NCBI GenBank assembly: GCA_937891245.1
Contig: CALAGB010000498.1
Location: 1-8,432, forward strand
Length of the DNA stretch: 8,432 nucleotides
Direction: 5' to 3'
DNA from: an uncultured Thermomicrobiales bacterium
Lineage (GTDB): Bacteria > Chloroflexota > Chloroflexia > Thermomicrobiales > Thermomicrobiaceae
Shown here piece after piece: positions 1-6,502 of this stretch. Positions within the stretch are counted from its first letter, which is position 1. Every line of letters starts with the position of its first letter. The notes under the pieces were generated by a model that was not told the origin of the DNA, did not search any database, and was given only the letters and a program-made list of their open reading frames with translations. The position numbers were made by a program, and so were the translations under genes.

Positions 1-295
<295 letters not shown>

Positions 296-299
<4 letters not shown>

Positions 300-1423
300 C
301 GGAGCGATCGTTTCGGATCCTGTTGCTCGGTGGCGACGGCGTCGGGCCGGAGGTGCTGAACGAGGCGAAAGCGCTGCTCGAAGCGATCGGCGGTCCGGCC
401 GGCGCGCGCTTCACATTCAGTGAGGCGCTGATCGGCGGCGCGGCCATCGATGCGCACGGCGTGCCGATGCGTGAGGAAGACGTTGAAGCGGCGCTCAACG
501 CCGACGCCGTCTTGCTCGGTGCGGTTGGCGGCCCGAAGTGGGATCATCTCGGCAAGGCCGAGCGGCCGGAGGCCGGTCTGCTCGGTCTGCGCAAAGCACT
601 TGATCTCTTCGCCAACCTGCGGCCGGTCAAGGTGTTCGATGCGCTTGCCAATAATTCGCCGCTCAAAGCGGGCGTCGTGCGGGGCAGCGATCTGATGGTC
701 GTGCGTGAGTTGACCGGCGGGCTCTACTTCGGCCAGCCGTCGGCACGCATGACGGACGAGAGCGGTCGACACGCGGTCGATACGTTGCCGTACCACGAAT
801 CGGAGATCGAACGGATCGTCGATCTCGCCTTCCGACTGGCCGGCTCGCGGCGGAAGAAAGTGACGAGCGTCGATAAAGCGAACGTGCTGAACACCTCGCA
901 ACTCTGGCGCGAGATCGCGGTCGAGGTTTCAAAGAAATACCCGGACATCGCCTTTGACCATGCCCTGGTCGATTCCTGCGCGATGCGTCTGATCAGCCGT
1001 CCGCGTGATTTCGATGTCATGGTGATGGAAAATCTCTTCGGCGACATTCTGAGCGACGAAGCCGCCGTACTGGCCGGTTCGCTCGGTATGCTCCCATCGG
1101 CCAGCCTGAACGGTAAGCCACCGCGTCGTACAGGCACGCAGGCAGCGCTATTTGGCATGTACGAGCCGGTGCACGGTTCGGCGCCGGATATCGCCGGTCA
1201 GTCGATCGCCAACCCGATCGGGGCGATTCTGAGTACGGCGATGATGCTCCGCTTCTCGTTCGAGATGGGCGAGGTCGCCGACGCGATCGAAGCCGCCGTC
1301 GGCCAGGCGCTCGAAGAGGGGATGCGCACCGTCGATATCGCCACTAGCGGCGAAGTGCCGGTCTCGACGAGCCAGATGTCGAGCCGCATCCGCGAACTGG
1401 CGGTCGCTCAGCTTTCCCAGTAA
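296..1423 (+). CDS. leuB: 3-isopropylmalate dehydrogenase (LeuB)
   Basis: LeuB oxidises and decarboxylates 3-isopropylmalate with NAD+ to 2-oxoisocaproate, the third specific step of leucine synthesis; the enzyme is a cytoplasmic homodimer. The 375-residue product is close to family length. GGDGVGPEV lies near residues 12-20. The substrate and metal residues match Thermus/E. coli IPMDH in identity and spacing: R99, R109, R137, Y144, K194, D226, D250 and D254. DKANVL (193-198), ENLFGDILSDEA (245-256) and EPVHGSAPDIAG (290-301) are the expected signatures. The ATG overlaps the leuD stop by 4 bp, which fixes the start and implies coupling. One oddity is that the loop between SASL (268-271) and E290 is about 10 residues longer than in the E. 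coli and Thermus enzymes as I recall them. The paralogues isocitrate and tartrate dehydrogenase are unlikely, given the operon partner and the arginine pattern. Confidence 0.97.
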
Positions 1424-1449
1424 GTGGAAGTCGATTTCCGTTGCTCCAA

Positions 1450-1476
1450 AGCGCCCGTCGGCTTGTGGCGGGCGCT
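1450..1476 (+). terminator. Candidate terminator hairpin after leuB
   Basis: AGCGCCCG (1450-1457) and CGGGCGCT (1469-1476) form a perfect 8-bp GC-rich stem with an 11-nt loop, starting 27 bp after the leuB stop. The tail (GGTCTTTACC) is only mildly T-rich. Read on the minus strand, the hairpin is followed by TTTGG, so it may also stop transcripts arriving from the convergent kinase gene. The position suits a terminator; the weak U-tract keeps confidence moderate. Confidence 0.55.
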
Positions 1477-1520
1477 GGTCTTTACCGCCGCATGCTCTTA
1501 CCGGCGGCGATAACATACCA

Positions 1521-1550
1521 ATAGCCCAGACCTGTCGAGTCGCAGGCTAT
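1521..1550 (-). terminator. Weak hairpin downstream of the kinase gene
   Basis: ATAGCC (1521-1526) pairs with GGCTAT (1545-1550) across an 18-nt loop, 22 bp beyond the kinase stop on the minus strand. The following minus-strand bases (TGGTATGTTAT) are T-rich but not a U-tract. It could end the signalling operon, but the stem is short and the loop long. A second small inverted repeat (CCGCCG 1485-1490 with CGGCGG 1502-1507) lies between this hairpin and the leuB hairpin. Confidence 0.25.
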
Positions 1551-1571
1551 ATGCTGTTGGTCAAGACATGT

Positions 1572-2879
1572 TCAAGGATAAATTATGTCGTGTTTGCTTG
1601 GTACTGGTAGAGGCGCAACCACTGGCAGGTGAACGGTCACGGTTGTGCCCATTCCCTCTGCGCTCACCAGCTCGAGCCGCCCGCCGTGCAGTTCGATAAT
1701 CGCCTTGGCACCGGACAGTCCCAGACCTGTTCCAGCGGCTGCATCGGTCGCGTTGCTCGCACGATAGAAGCGGTCGAAGATATGCGGCAAATCGTCCGCT
1801 GGTATGCCAATGCCTTCGTCTTGTATCTCGATGACCGCCCAATCCGTTACGCCTCTTTTGCGGGCGAGCCGTAGGATGATTGTGCGATCGTGTGGGCTAT
1901 ACTTTTTCGCGTTTGAAAGCAGATTGACAATGACGCGTTCGAGCCGCGCCGCGTCCCACGAACCCACCAGCGACTCCTCTTCCGTGTCAAACATCATAGA
2001 CTGTTCCGTCAGCCGATCGTGATTTATGACGATCTGACCCAGCAGCGCAACCAGATCGGTTGGGTGTAGATCTAATGTTAGTCGCTGGCCCGCCGTGAGT
2101 TGGGCGACGTCGAGCAGTTCGTTGATGATGCCGGTCATCGTTGCCGTGGAGCTATCGATCCGTTCCAGCCGATCAAGCAGCTGATCTCGCTCCGCTATCT
2201 GGAGGTTCGCGATCTGGCGCGACAATATCTGCGCCGTTCCGTTGATCACTGTCAAGGGTTGGCGAAGGTCGTGGCTAACTGCCGCCAGCACGTTGGAACG
2301 CACCTGCAGCGATATCTCGGCAGCCGAGCGTGCCGTTTGTTCGTGAGCCAAAAGATTGGCCTGGGTCTCCTCGAGCCGTTTTCGCGTGGTGATGTCGCGA
2401 AACGCGACGACCGTGCCGTCCGCCCACCCGTCGGTAATGATCGGAGTGACCGAATACTCGACAGGGTAGGCCGTTCCGTCGCGGCGCAGGAACACGTCAT
2501 CTTGGCGATGGATCGTTCCGGCGCGGAACATATCCCGGAGCTGGCAACTCGTCGTGTCGTGATAATGAACAACATCGTGGAGATCTCGTCCCAGCAGTTC
2601 TGTCTCAGTCAGTTCGAGCAGATGCGCTGCGGCGGGATTGGCGAACGTAATACGGCATTCACGATCGAGGGCGCAGATTCCCTCGCCAAGCGCATCGGTG
2701 ACAGCGTTGGTGAACGAGAGTTGACGACTTAGCTGCTCGGCAAGTTCCTGTTCGCGGAGTCCGGCAAGCAGCAAATGCTCGTTGACCTCGCGGAGTTCGG
2801 CGACGATTGGGAAACTGGGCGGCCGGACGGCATGACCGTCTGGCTGATGCTCGGTCATGCGAGGTTCCTCGGTGTTCAT
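1572..2879 (-). CDS. Soluble PAS-domain sensor histidine kinase
   Basis: This is an autophosphorylating histidine kinase. From the N-terminus (435 residues) it has a short helical, possibly coiled-coil stretch (about 25-55), one PAS domain (about 55-165, ending in the PAC-like VVAFRDITTRKRLEE), a linker helix and a HisKA dimerisation domain with H-box SHDLRQPL (phospho-acceptor H203). The HATPase domain follows, with N-box N319/N323, G1 DEGIGIP (354-360), F-box around F368-F371 and G2 GTGLGL (383-388). No membrane segment or signal peptide is visible, so it should be cytoplasmic. All catalytic boxes are intact. The first ATG overlaps the KaiC-like gene's stop (ATGA, 2879-2876). A second in-frame ATG at 2858 has a much better ribosome site (GAGGAA on the minus strand, 2870-2865, 6-nt gap) and may be the real start. 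No receiver domain or response regulator lies nearby. The PAS ligand is unknown. Confidence 0.93.
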   Translation of the reverse strand: MNTEEPRMTEHQPDGHAVRPPSFPIVAELREVNEHLLLAGLREQELAEQLSRQLSFTNAVTDALGEGICALDRECRITFANPAAAHLLELTETELLGRDLHDVVHYHDTTSCQLRDMFRAGTIHRQDDVFLRRDGTAYPVEYSVTPIITDGWADGTVVAFRDITTRKRLEETQANLLAHEQTARSAAEISLQVRSNVLAAVSHDLRQPLTVINGTAQILSRQIANLQIAERDQLLDRLERIDSSTATMTGIINELLDVAQLTAGQRLTLDLHPTDLVALLGQIVINHDRLTEQSMMFDTEEESLVGSWDAARLERVIVNLLSNAKKYSPHDRTIILRLARKRGVTDWAVIEIQDEGIGIPADDLPHIFDRFYRASNATDAAAGTGLGLSGAKAIIELHGGRLELVSAEGMGTTVTVHLPVVAPLPVPSKHDIIYP

Positions 2880-4564
2880 GACTGAGCCACGGGCAGGTAG
2901 ACAGCGTCCGTTTCGCTGCCATGCCGGATCGCGTAGCCGAGGTCGATCAGACGGTCCAAAGCAGCGGTAAGGCTGGGGCCTTGCACGCCGGTGCGCCGTG
3001 CGATAGCCGCTGGAATCGCGTCACCCAGCTCGATGAGCGCTCGTAGTACCCCGGTTTCCTGTTCAGTCAGACCAGGATAGGTCAAAGTTTTCGTCCCATC
3101 GCGGAGTTCCGCCGCACCAATACTGATTCCCCGGTACTCCCGCAACGTCTCGCGTACGATCAGGCCCTGGTCAGTTATCTCGTAGAGCCAGAAATCCTTA
3201 CTGTGATCGCTGCTCCGCATCTTGATCACCGACAGACTCTTACGCAATTGACCAGCGATTTCGACATAGCGCAGCAGAATGATGTTATCGGCCAGAAATG
3301 AGATGACGTAAGGGCTGAAGCGCATGTCTTCGGAGTTTTGGACAATCTCCATCGTCAGCAATACGGTGATGCCGGTACCGGTTAACGCTCCGACCAGCCG
3401 GTAGAGCGATTCGCGAAAATCCTGTCGAAACGTCGGCGCGAGTGCCAGTTCGAATCCTGACAAAGAATCGATGACGACTCGCTTCGCACCGAGTTCCACC
3501 ACCGCCTGACGTATCGCATCGAGTGCTTCATCCGGCGAAAGATCGAGAGGCCGGAGGTAGATGATCTTTACAACTCCCTGGCGCTCGAGCGCTTCCAATT
3601 CCAAACCAAGATCGTTGGCTCGCCGGAGATATTCGCGTGGGCGTTCCTCGAAGACCGCGATAACTCCCGGTTCGCCATTCCGTGCGCCCAAAGCAATGAA
3701 CTGCCTGGCCAGGACAGACTTCCCGGTTCCGGAGGGGCCGCTTACAAGCAACGCGTCCCCGGCCGGGATACCCCCATCGAGCAACGCATCCAATCCTGGC
3801 GCGCCTGTCGCAATCCGACCACGCTGATCGACTCGTGCGAATTCATCAGCCATAATGCTTATTCGAGGAAAGATCTGTATACCACTGTTGGTGATGCGAA
3901 ATGTATGCAATCCGGGCATCGGTGCCTGGCCACGTGACTTGACGATCTGGAGCTTGCGTACACTGGAGTTGCGGTCGATGTTTTGGGAGAGCGAGATAAT
4001 CCCATCAGCTACCGTGAACGCTGGATTGCCCCGCAAATCGCTTTCGAAATTCTCTCCGATCAAAAAGGTGGTGGCCTGCCAACTGGTGAGATTGACGGCC
4101 AACGCCTGCACGAAGCGTTGCAGGCTCATCGGATTCGTATCTGTCTTGGTCGCCGCATGCACGATCGTCTGAAAGGAGTCTACGATCACGATACCGGGAT
4201 CCCGTTCTTCCACGAGCGCGACAATTGTAGCTAGCACCTGGGATAAACTCTGCTCAATGACTACGTCGCTCAGGTCGACGAAATGGATGATCTCACCAAT
4301 CTTGGTGGCATCGAAGAACTTCATCTGTTGCTGGTATCGAAGCATCTTGAGTGGCGGCTCGCCGAGCACGGTGAAGTAGAGAGCAGGTCGTTCATTCGAA
4401 GCCAGTTCGAACATCATCTGGTGTGCGAGCGTCGTCTTCCCCGCTCCTGGCGATCCAGTGATGATGTTGAAGGAAAATTCCGGGAGTCCTCCGCCAAGGA
4501 CATCATCGAGGCCGGGGATTCCCGTGGGCAACATCGAGATGGCGACCGGAGGATTGTTACTCAT
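2876..4564 (-). CDS. KaiC-like tandem RecA-fold ATPase with C-terminal winged-helix-like segment
   Basis: The 562-residue protein has two KaiC-type RecA domains. Domain 1 (about 12-240) has GIPGLDDVLGGGLP, Walker A GSPGAGKT (37-44) and Walker B IVIVDS (125-130). Domain 2 (about 248-480) has Walker A GPSGTGKS (276-283), the catalytic Glu pair E306/E307 and Walker B VVIDS (363-367). In domain 1 the equivalent pair reads G68-E69, so one Glu is missing. At the cyanobacterial KaiC phosphosites (S431/T432), alignment by eye places S422 and F423. Residues about 497-560 are an extra segment with helix-turn-helix and wing-like features (AIARRTGV, ALDRLIDLGYAIRHG) that clock KaiC lacks. GGGAGAAG lies 9 nt upstream of the ATG. 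The gene overlaps its upstream neighbour by 8 bp and the kinase by 4 bp. No kaiA or kaiB is visible, so a signalling role is more likely than a clock; oligomeric state and target are unknown. Confidence 0.92.
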   Translation of the reverse strand: MSNNPPVAISMLPTGIPGLDDVLGGGLPEFSFNIITGSPGAGKTTLAHQMMFELASNERPALYFTVLGEPPLKMLRYQQQMKFFDATKIGEIIHFVDLSDVVIEQSLSQVLATIVALVEERDPGIVIVDSFQTIVHAATKTDTNPMSLQRFVQALAVNLTSWQATTFLIGENFESDLRGNPAFTVADGIISLSQNIDRNSSVRKLQIVKSRGQAPMPGLHTFRITNSGIQIFPRISIMADEFARVDQRGRIATGAPGLDALLDGGIPAGDALLVSGPSGTGKSVLARQFIALGARNGEPGVIAVFEERPREYLRRANDLGLELEALERQGVVKIIYLRPLDLSPDEALDAIRQAVVELGAKRVVIDSLSGFELALAPTFRQDFRESLYRLVGALTGTGITVLLTMEIVQNSEDMRFSPYVISFLADNIILLRYVEIAGQLRKSLSVIKMRSSDHSKDFWLYEITDQGLIVRETLREYRGISIGAAELRDGTKTLTYPGLTEQETGVLRALIELGDAIPAAIARRTGVQGPSLTAALDRLIDLGYAIRHGSETDAVYLPVAQS

Positions 4565-5252
4565 CCTTTGATTCTTCTCCCTGCACCAGTGACTCCCCGG
4601 CGCCTTGAGCGATGTCTGGCCAGATCTCGCCGACGAGTCGAAGAGTCAGATCCTCGCCTATGAAGGTCACCAACAACCAGAAAAGATGCGCCACGAGTGC
4701 TGCGAGTGCACTGGCGACGGCGGACGGATCTCCACCGTTCCCGAGTGCGAACTCGCGAAGTCCCAACAAATCTCCATCTGACTCCTGGCCGATCGTAATG
4801 CTATTCATAAGAGGATATTCGCCCTGCGCCAAACGCAATGCGCGCCTGAGAAGGGCAAAATAGCCCATGCGGCCCAATAGAGCGTCCAGCCGGGTTCTAA
4901 GCCGCGCGAGTATCCGATCGGCGGCAGTCGCCACAGCCTCAGCCTCAAGTTGCCCACCAGACTCGAGCCGGAGAAGACGCTGCGCTAAGTCTTTCGTTGC
5001 CGGAGAGACATCTCGCATCGCTACTCCTTCGCTCGGTTTGCTCGCTAATCGTGGTCGCGAGGCATGGGGCTGAACGTCCTCGAGTACCGAACGCGAGATG
5101 CGCCACGCTTTTCCGATTTTGATACTGGGTAAGCGCCCTGAGCGACACCATCGGTAGACTGTAATTGGACGTACGCCAAACAGATCCGCAACTTCTGCTA
5201 CATCGAAAAATTCTCGTTGCTTCTCCGACACCGTGTGCGTCGATTTCGCCAT
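4557..5252 (-). CDS. Helix-turn-helix (MerR/excisionase-like) protein with unknown C-terminal domain
   Basis: This first gene of the signalling operon encodes 231 residues from the ATG at 5252. Residues 16-60 form a compact MerR/excisionase-type DNA-binding domain (HTH_17/BldC-like): FDVAEVADLFGV, then TVYRWCRSGRLPSIKIG, then WRISRSVLEDV. A polar linker (61-83) leads to an all-helical C-terminal region (about 84-215) that includes the hydrophobic LVAHLFWLLVTFIGEDLTLRL motif region (186-205, best read as a buried helix rather than a membrane anchor). I do not recognise this region as a named family. An upstream in-frame ATG at 5342 would add 30 basic residues, but it lacks a clear ribosome site and would run through the direct repeats, so I prefer 5252, whose own ribosome site is also weak. 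The stop overlaps the KaiC-like start by 8 bp. The likely role is transcriptional output or autoregulation of the module; this is inferred. Confidence 0.85.
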   Translation of the reverse strand: MAKSTHTVSEKQREFFDVAEVADLFGVRPITVYRWCRSGRLPSIKIGKAWRISRSVLEDVQPHASRPRLASKPSEGVAMRDVSPATKDLAQRLLRLESGGQLEAEAVATAADRILARLRTRLDALLGRMGYFALLRRALRLAQGEYPLMNSITIGQESDGDLLGLREFALGNGGDPSAVASALAALVAHLFWLLVTFIGEDLTLRLVGEIWPDIAQGAGESLVQGEESKDE

Positions 5253-5319
5253 GCGTCGTCTCGTTCTCTGCTCGCTTCCGGGGCGCACGCGTATTGATCG
5301 TTGTTGTACCACAGCCACG

Positions 5320-5348
5320 ACGGTAGCACTCTTCAGTGTCATTGTCTA
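5320..5348 (-). promoter_or_regulatory. Possible promoter of the HTH-KaiC-kinase operon
   Basis: Read on the minus strand, TAGACA (5348-5343) matches the -35 consensus at five of six positions. It is followed 17 bp later by a poor -10, TACCGT (5325-5320). Transcription would begin near 5313, giving a leader of about 60 nt before the ATG at 5252. The -35 lies inside the direct-repeat cluster. A weak -10 would fit a promoter that needs an activator. An alternative -10-like TACAAC occurs at 5308-5303 without a matching -35. Confidence 0.3.
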
Positions 5349-5373
5349 GAACTTTGCTGAACTTTTCATTGTC
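5339..5373. repeat. Nested direct repeats, candidate operator upstream of the HTH gene
   Basis: On the + strand, GAACTTT occurs at 5349-5355 and again at 5359-5365, exactly 10 bp apart, so both copies face the same side of the helix. An 8-mer, TCATTGTC, flanks them at 5339-5346 and 5366-5373 in the same orientation. MerR/BldC-type domains such as the one encoded just downstream are known in some cases to bind AT-rich direct repeats head to tail. The array overlaps the candidate -35, so autoregulation is a reasonable inference. Confidence 0.5.
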
Positions 5374-5679
5374 CATCATGACAGATATGGATGTGCGGTG
5401 TACGGTACTTCGCTATCAGGTGCCGTTTGCTCACCAAGGATTTTGAACTGCTGCGGCGCAGAACAAGACTTTGGATACTCGCGCTGGTGCATGGTGAAGC
5501 GATTGATCTGCTTCGTGACAAGGAGCGTGCTTCGTCGGAGCCGGTTGGCGAGACGCAACTGAATGCCGTGATATCGCCGGTAGAGGAATACATCGATTGT
5601 GCGGCCCGTCGGACTCGGTGTCCATTGACGATCGACAACTTCCAGGCAGCGATTTCTGCCGAAATTCTGGCGCGGGAGG
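5374..5679. other. Divergent intergenic stretch without a convincing gene
   Basis: About 300 bp separate the repeat array from the rightward promoter. An open frame crosses it on the + strand (5391-5726, 111 codons) and two cross it on the minus strand (5376-5735 and 5366-5638). None has a ribosome site or a recognisable motif, and the + strand frame runs straight through a strong promoter. I see no tRNA, repeat or insertion-sequence end here. It may be regulatory DNA or a decayed gene. Confidence 0.5.
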
Positions 5680-5707
5680 TTGACAGTATGGCCGTTCGCG
5701 GTATTAT
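5680..5707 (+). promoter_or_regulatory. Near-consensus sigma-70-type promoter for the Fe-S carrier gene
   Basis: TTGACA (5680-5685) is a perfect -35 hexamer. TATTAT (5702-5707) is a five-of-six -10, and the spacer is 16 bp. The expected transcription start is about 5713-5715, giving a leader of about 70 nt before the ATG at 5784. It is the best promoter match I see in the window. Confidence 0.75.
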
Positions 5708-5713
5708 TTGTAA

Positions 5714-5770
5714 ATGTCGGGGTTGAAAAAGGCAATCAAGACAGCTGGTGTGATAAGTACAGGTGATTGA
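5714..5770 (+). CDS. Possible 18-codon leader peptide upstream of the Fe-S carrier
   Basis: An ATG at 5714 falls on the predicted transcription start of the promoter at 5680-5707, so it could be read as a leaderless start. The frame runs 18 codons (MSGLKKAIKTAG at its beginning) to TGA 5768-5770, immediately before the ribosome site AAGGGA (5771-5776) of the next gene. The arrangement would allow translation of the leader to influence the downstream gene. No conserved peptide is recognised, and a frame this short can arise by chance. Confidence 0.2.
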   Translation: MSGLKKAIKTAGVISTGD

Positions 5771-5776
5771 AAGGGA
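5771..5776 (+). promoter_or_regulatory. Ribosome binding site deciding the Fe-S carrier start
   Basis: AAGGGA ends 7 nt before the ATG at 5784. It favours that ATG over the in-frame GTG at 5763, which has no comparable site. Confidence 0.7.
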
Positions 5777-5783
5777 TCAGCCC

Positions 5784-6170
5784 ATGAGCGTGGTAACCGA
5801 ACCGATGGTGACATTGACGGTCGAAGCAGTTGAGCAGCTTCGCGATTATCTTGACGAGCAGGGGACGCCGGAAGCGATGTTGCGCGTCTTCGTTTCGCCG
5901 GGTGGTTGCTCCGGGCTGAGCTACGGCATGACCATGGAAGATGTCGCCGAAGACGACGATCACGTCATCGAGCAGCATGGTGTCAAGGTTCTGGTCGACC
6001 AGTTCAGCGCCATGTATCTCGAAGGCTCTGAGATCGACTACGTCAACAGTCTGATGGGTGGCGGCTTCACCGTCCACAATCCGAATGCCGTCGCAAGCTG
6101 CGCCTGCGGCCATTCATTTGACACCGGCGAGAATGCCAGCACATCGCAGGGTTGTGGCTGCGGCGCGTAG
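5784..6170 (+). CDS. A-type iron-sulfur cluster carrier (IscA/ErpA/SufA/HesB family)
   Basis: A-type carriers bind [2Fe-2S] or [4Fe-4S] clusters and hand them to apo-enzymes in the cytoplasm. The product is 128 residues from ATG 5784, slightly longer than the usual 105-120. The core shows VTLTVEAVEQL at the N-terminus, LRVFVSPGGCSGLSYGM with C42, then DQFSAMYLEGSEIDYV and GGGFTVHNPNAVASCACG with C106 and C108. These are the three conserved cluster-ligand cysteines of the fold. The last 16 residues are a Ser/Thr/Gly-rich tail ending in a further Cys-x-Cys (C124, C126), beyond the minimal family core. The family cannot be split into IscA, ErpA or SufA from sequence alone, and no isc or suf neighbours are present, so no symbol is given. 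It is monocistronic, bounded by a strong promoter at 5680 and a hairpin at 6215. Confidence 0.93.
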   Translation: MSVVTEPMVTLTVEAVEQLRDYLDEQGTPEAMLRVFVSPGGCSGLSYGMTMEDVAEDDDHVIEQHGVKVLVDQFSAMYLEGSEIDYVNSLMGGGFTVHNPNAVASCACGHSFDTGENASTSQGCGCGA

Positions 6171-6214
6171 TCGCCCACGCCTGTCGCTGATCACCGGCCA
6201 GTAACTCGATAACG

Positions 6215-6246
6215 CGAAACCGGGCTCCCATGGGAGCCCGGTTTCG
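6215..6246. terminator. Perfect 32-nt palindrome, probable bidirectional terminator
   Basis: Positions 6215-6230 and 6231-6246 are exact reverse complements (CGAAACCGGGCTCCCA and its complement), giving a very stable hairpin. It begins 45 bp after the Fe-S carrier stop and lies 29 bp beyond the stop of the convergent small gene, so it can serve both. GTTTC closes the stem, but no separate T-run follows on either strand. Confidence 0.7.
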
Positions 6247-6274
6247 TCCGTGAAGCGAAGGTGGACGAGCGTAC

Positions 6275-6502
6275 TTAGTACGCGATCTGTTCCTGGCCGC
6301 TCATCGCCGCGAGCGGATCACAGGCGACGTCGCTGGTCACCGTGTGATAGTGGTGCATCGCCCGTAGTCGGTCGAAATCACGTTGTGAGAGGGCGATCGG
6401 CTTGGTGTCGGGTTCGAGTTGAATGTAGCAGTCACCATCCAACCCACGCAGTAACCTCCGACCAGGATGTACATCACTTTCCGCGATTATCTGAAAATAC
6501 AT
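6275..6502 (-). CDS. Small hypothetical protein (75 residues)
   Basis: I do not recognise this protein. From the ATG at 6502 it encodes 75 residues starting MYFQIIAESDVHPGRRLL and ending at TAA 6277-6275. An upstream ATG at 6550 would add 16 residues, but a GGGTGGGAA-like ribosome site sits about 7 nt before 6502, so I prefer the shorter form. It is soluble and charged, with GLDGDCYIQLEPDTKPIALS mid-chain followed by RDFDRLRAMHHYHT and no membrane segment. The chain looks like a small alpha/beta fold, but no catalytic motif is convincing. It converges on the Fe-S carrier gene and shares the 6215-6246 palindrome, and it lies divergent from the tRNA. A real gene is favoured by the ribosome site and the well-placed terminator; function is unknown. 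Confidence 0.55.
   Translation of the reverse strand: MYFQIIAESDVHPGRRLLRGLDGDCYIQLEPDTKPIALSQRDFDRLRAMHHYHTVTSDVACDPLAAMSGQEQIAY

Noticed and set aside
2100..2732. 210-codon + strand open frame inside the kinase gene
   Set aside because: It lies wholly antisense to the intact PAS and HisKA coding sequence and has no domain of its own.
5253..5342. N-terminal extension of the HTH protein from ATG 5342
   Set aside because: The added residues are basic and low-complexity, there is no ribosome site, and the stretch overlaps the candidate promoter and repeats.
5391..5726. 111-codon + strand open frame
   Set aside because: It has no ribosome site, runs through the strong TTGACA/TATTAT promoter and has no recognisable motif. 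It is kept only as a note on the intergenic stretch.
5763..5765. GTG as alternative start of the Fe-S carrier
   Set aside because: ATG 5784 has a well-spaced AAGGGA; the GTG has no such site and would add seven non-conserved residues.
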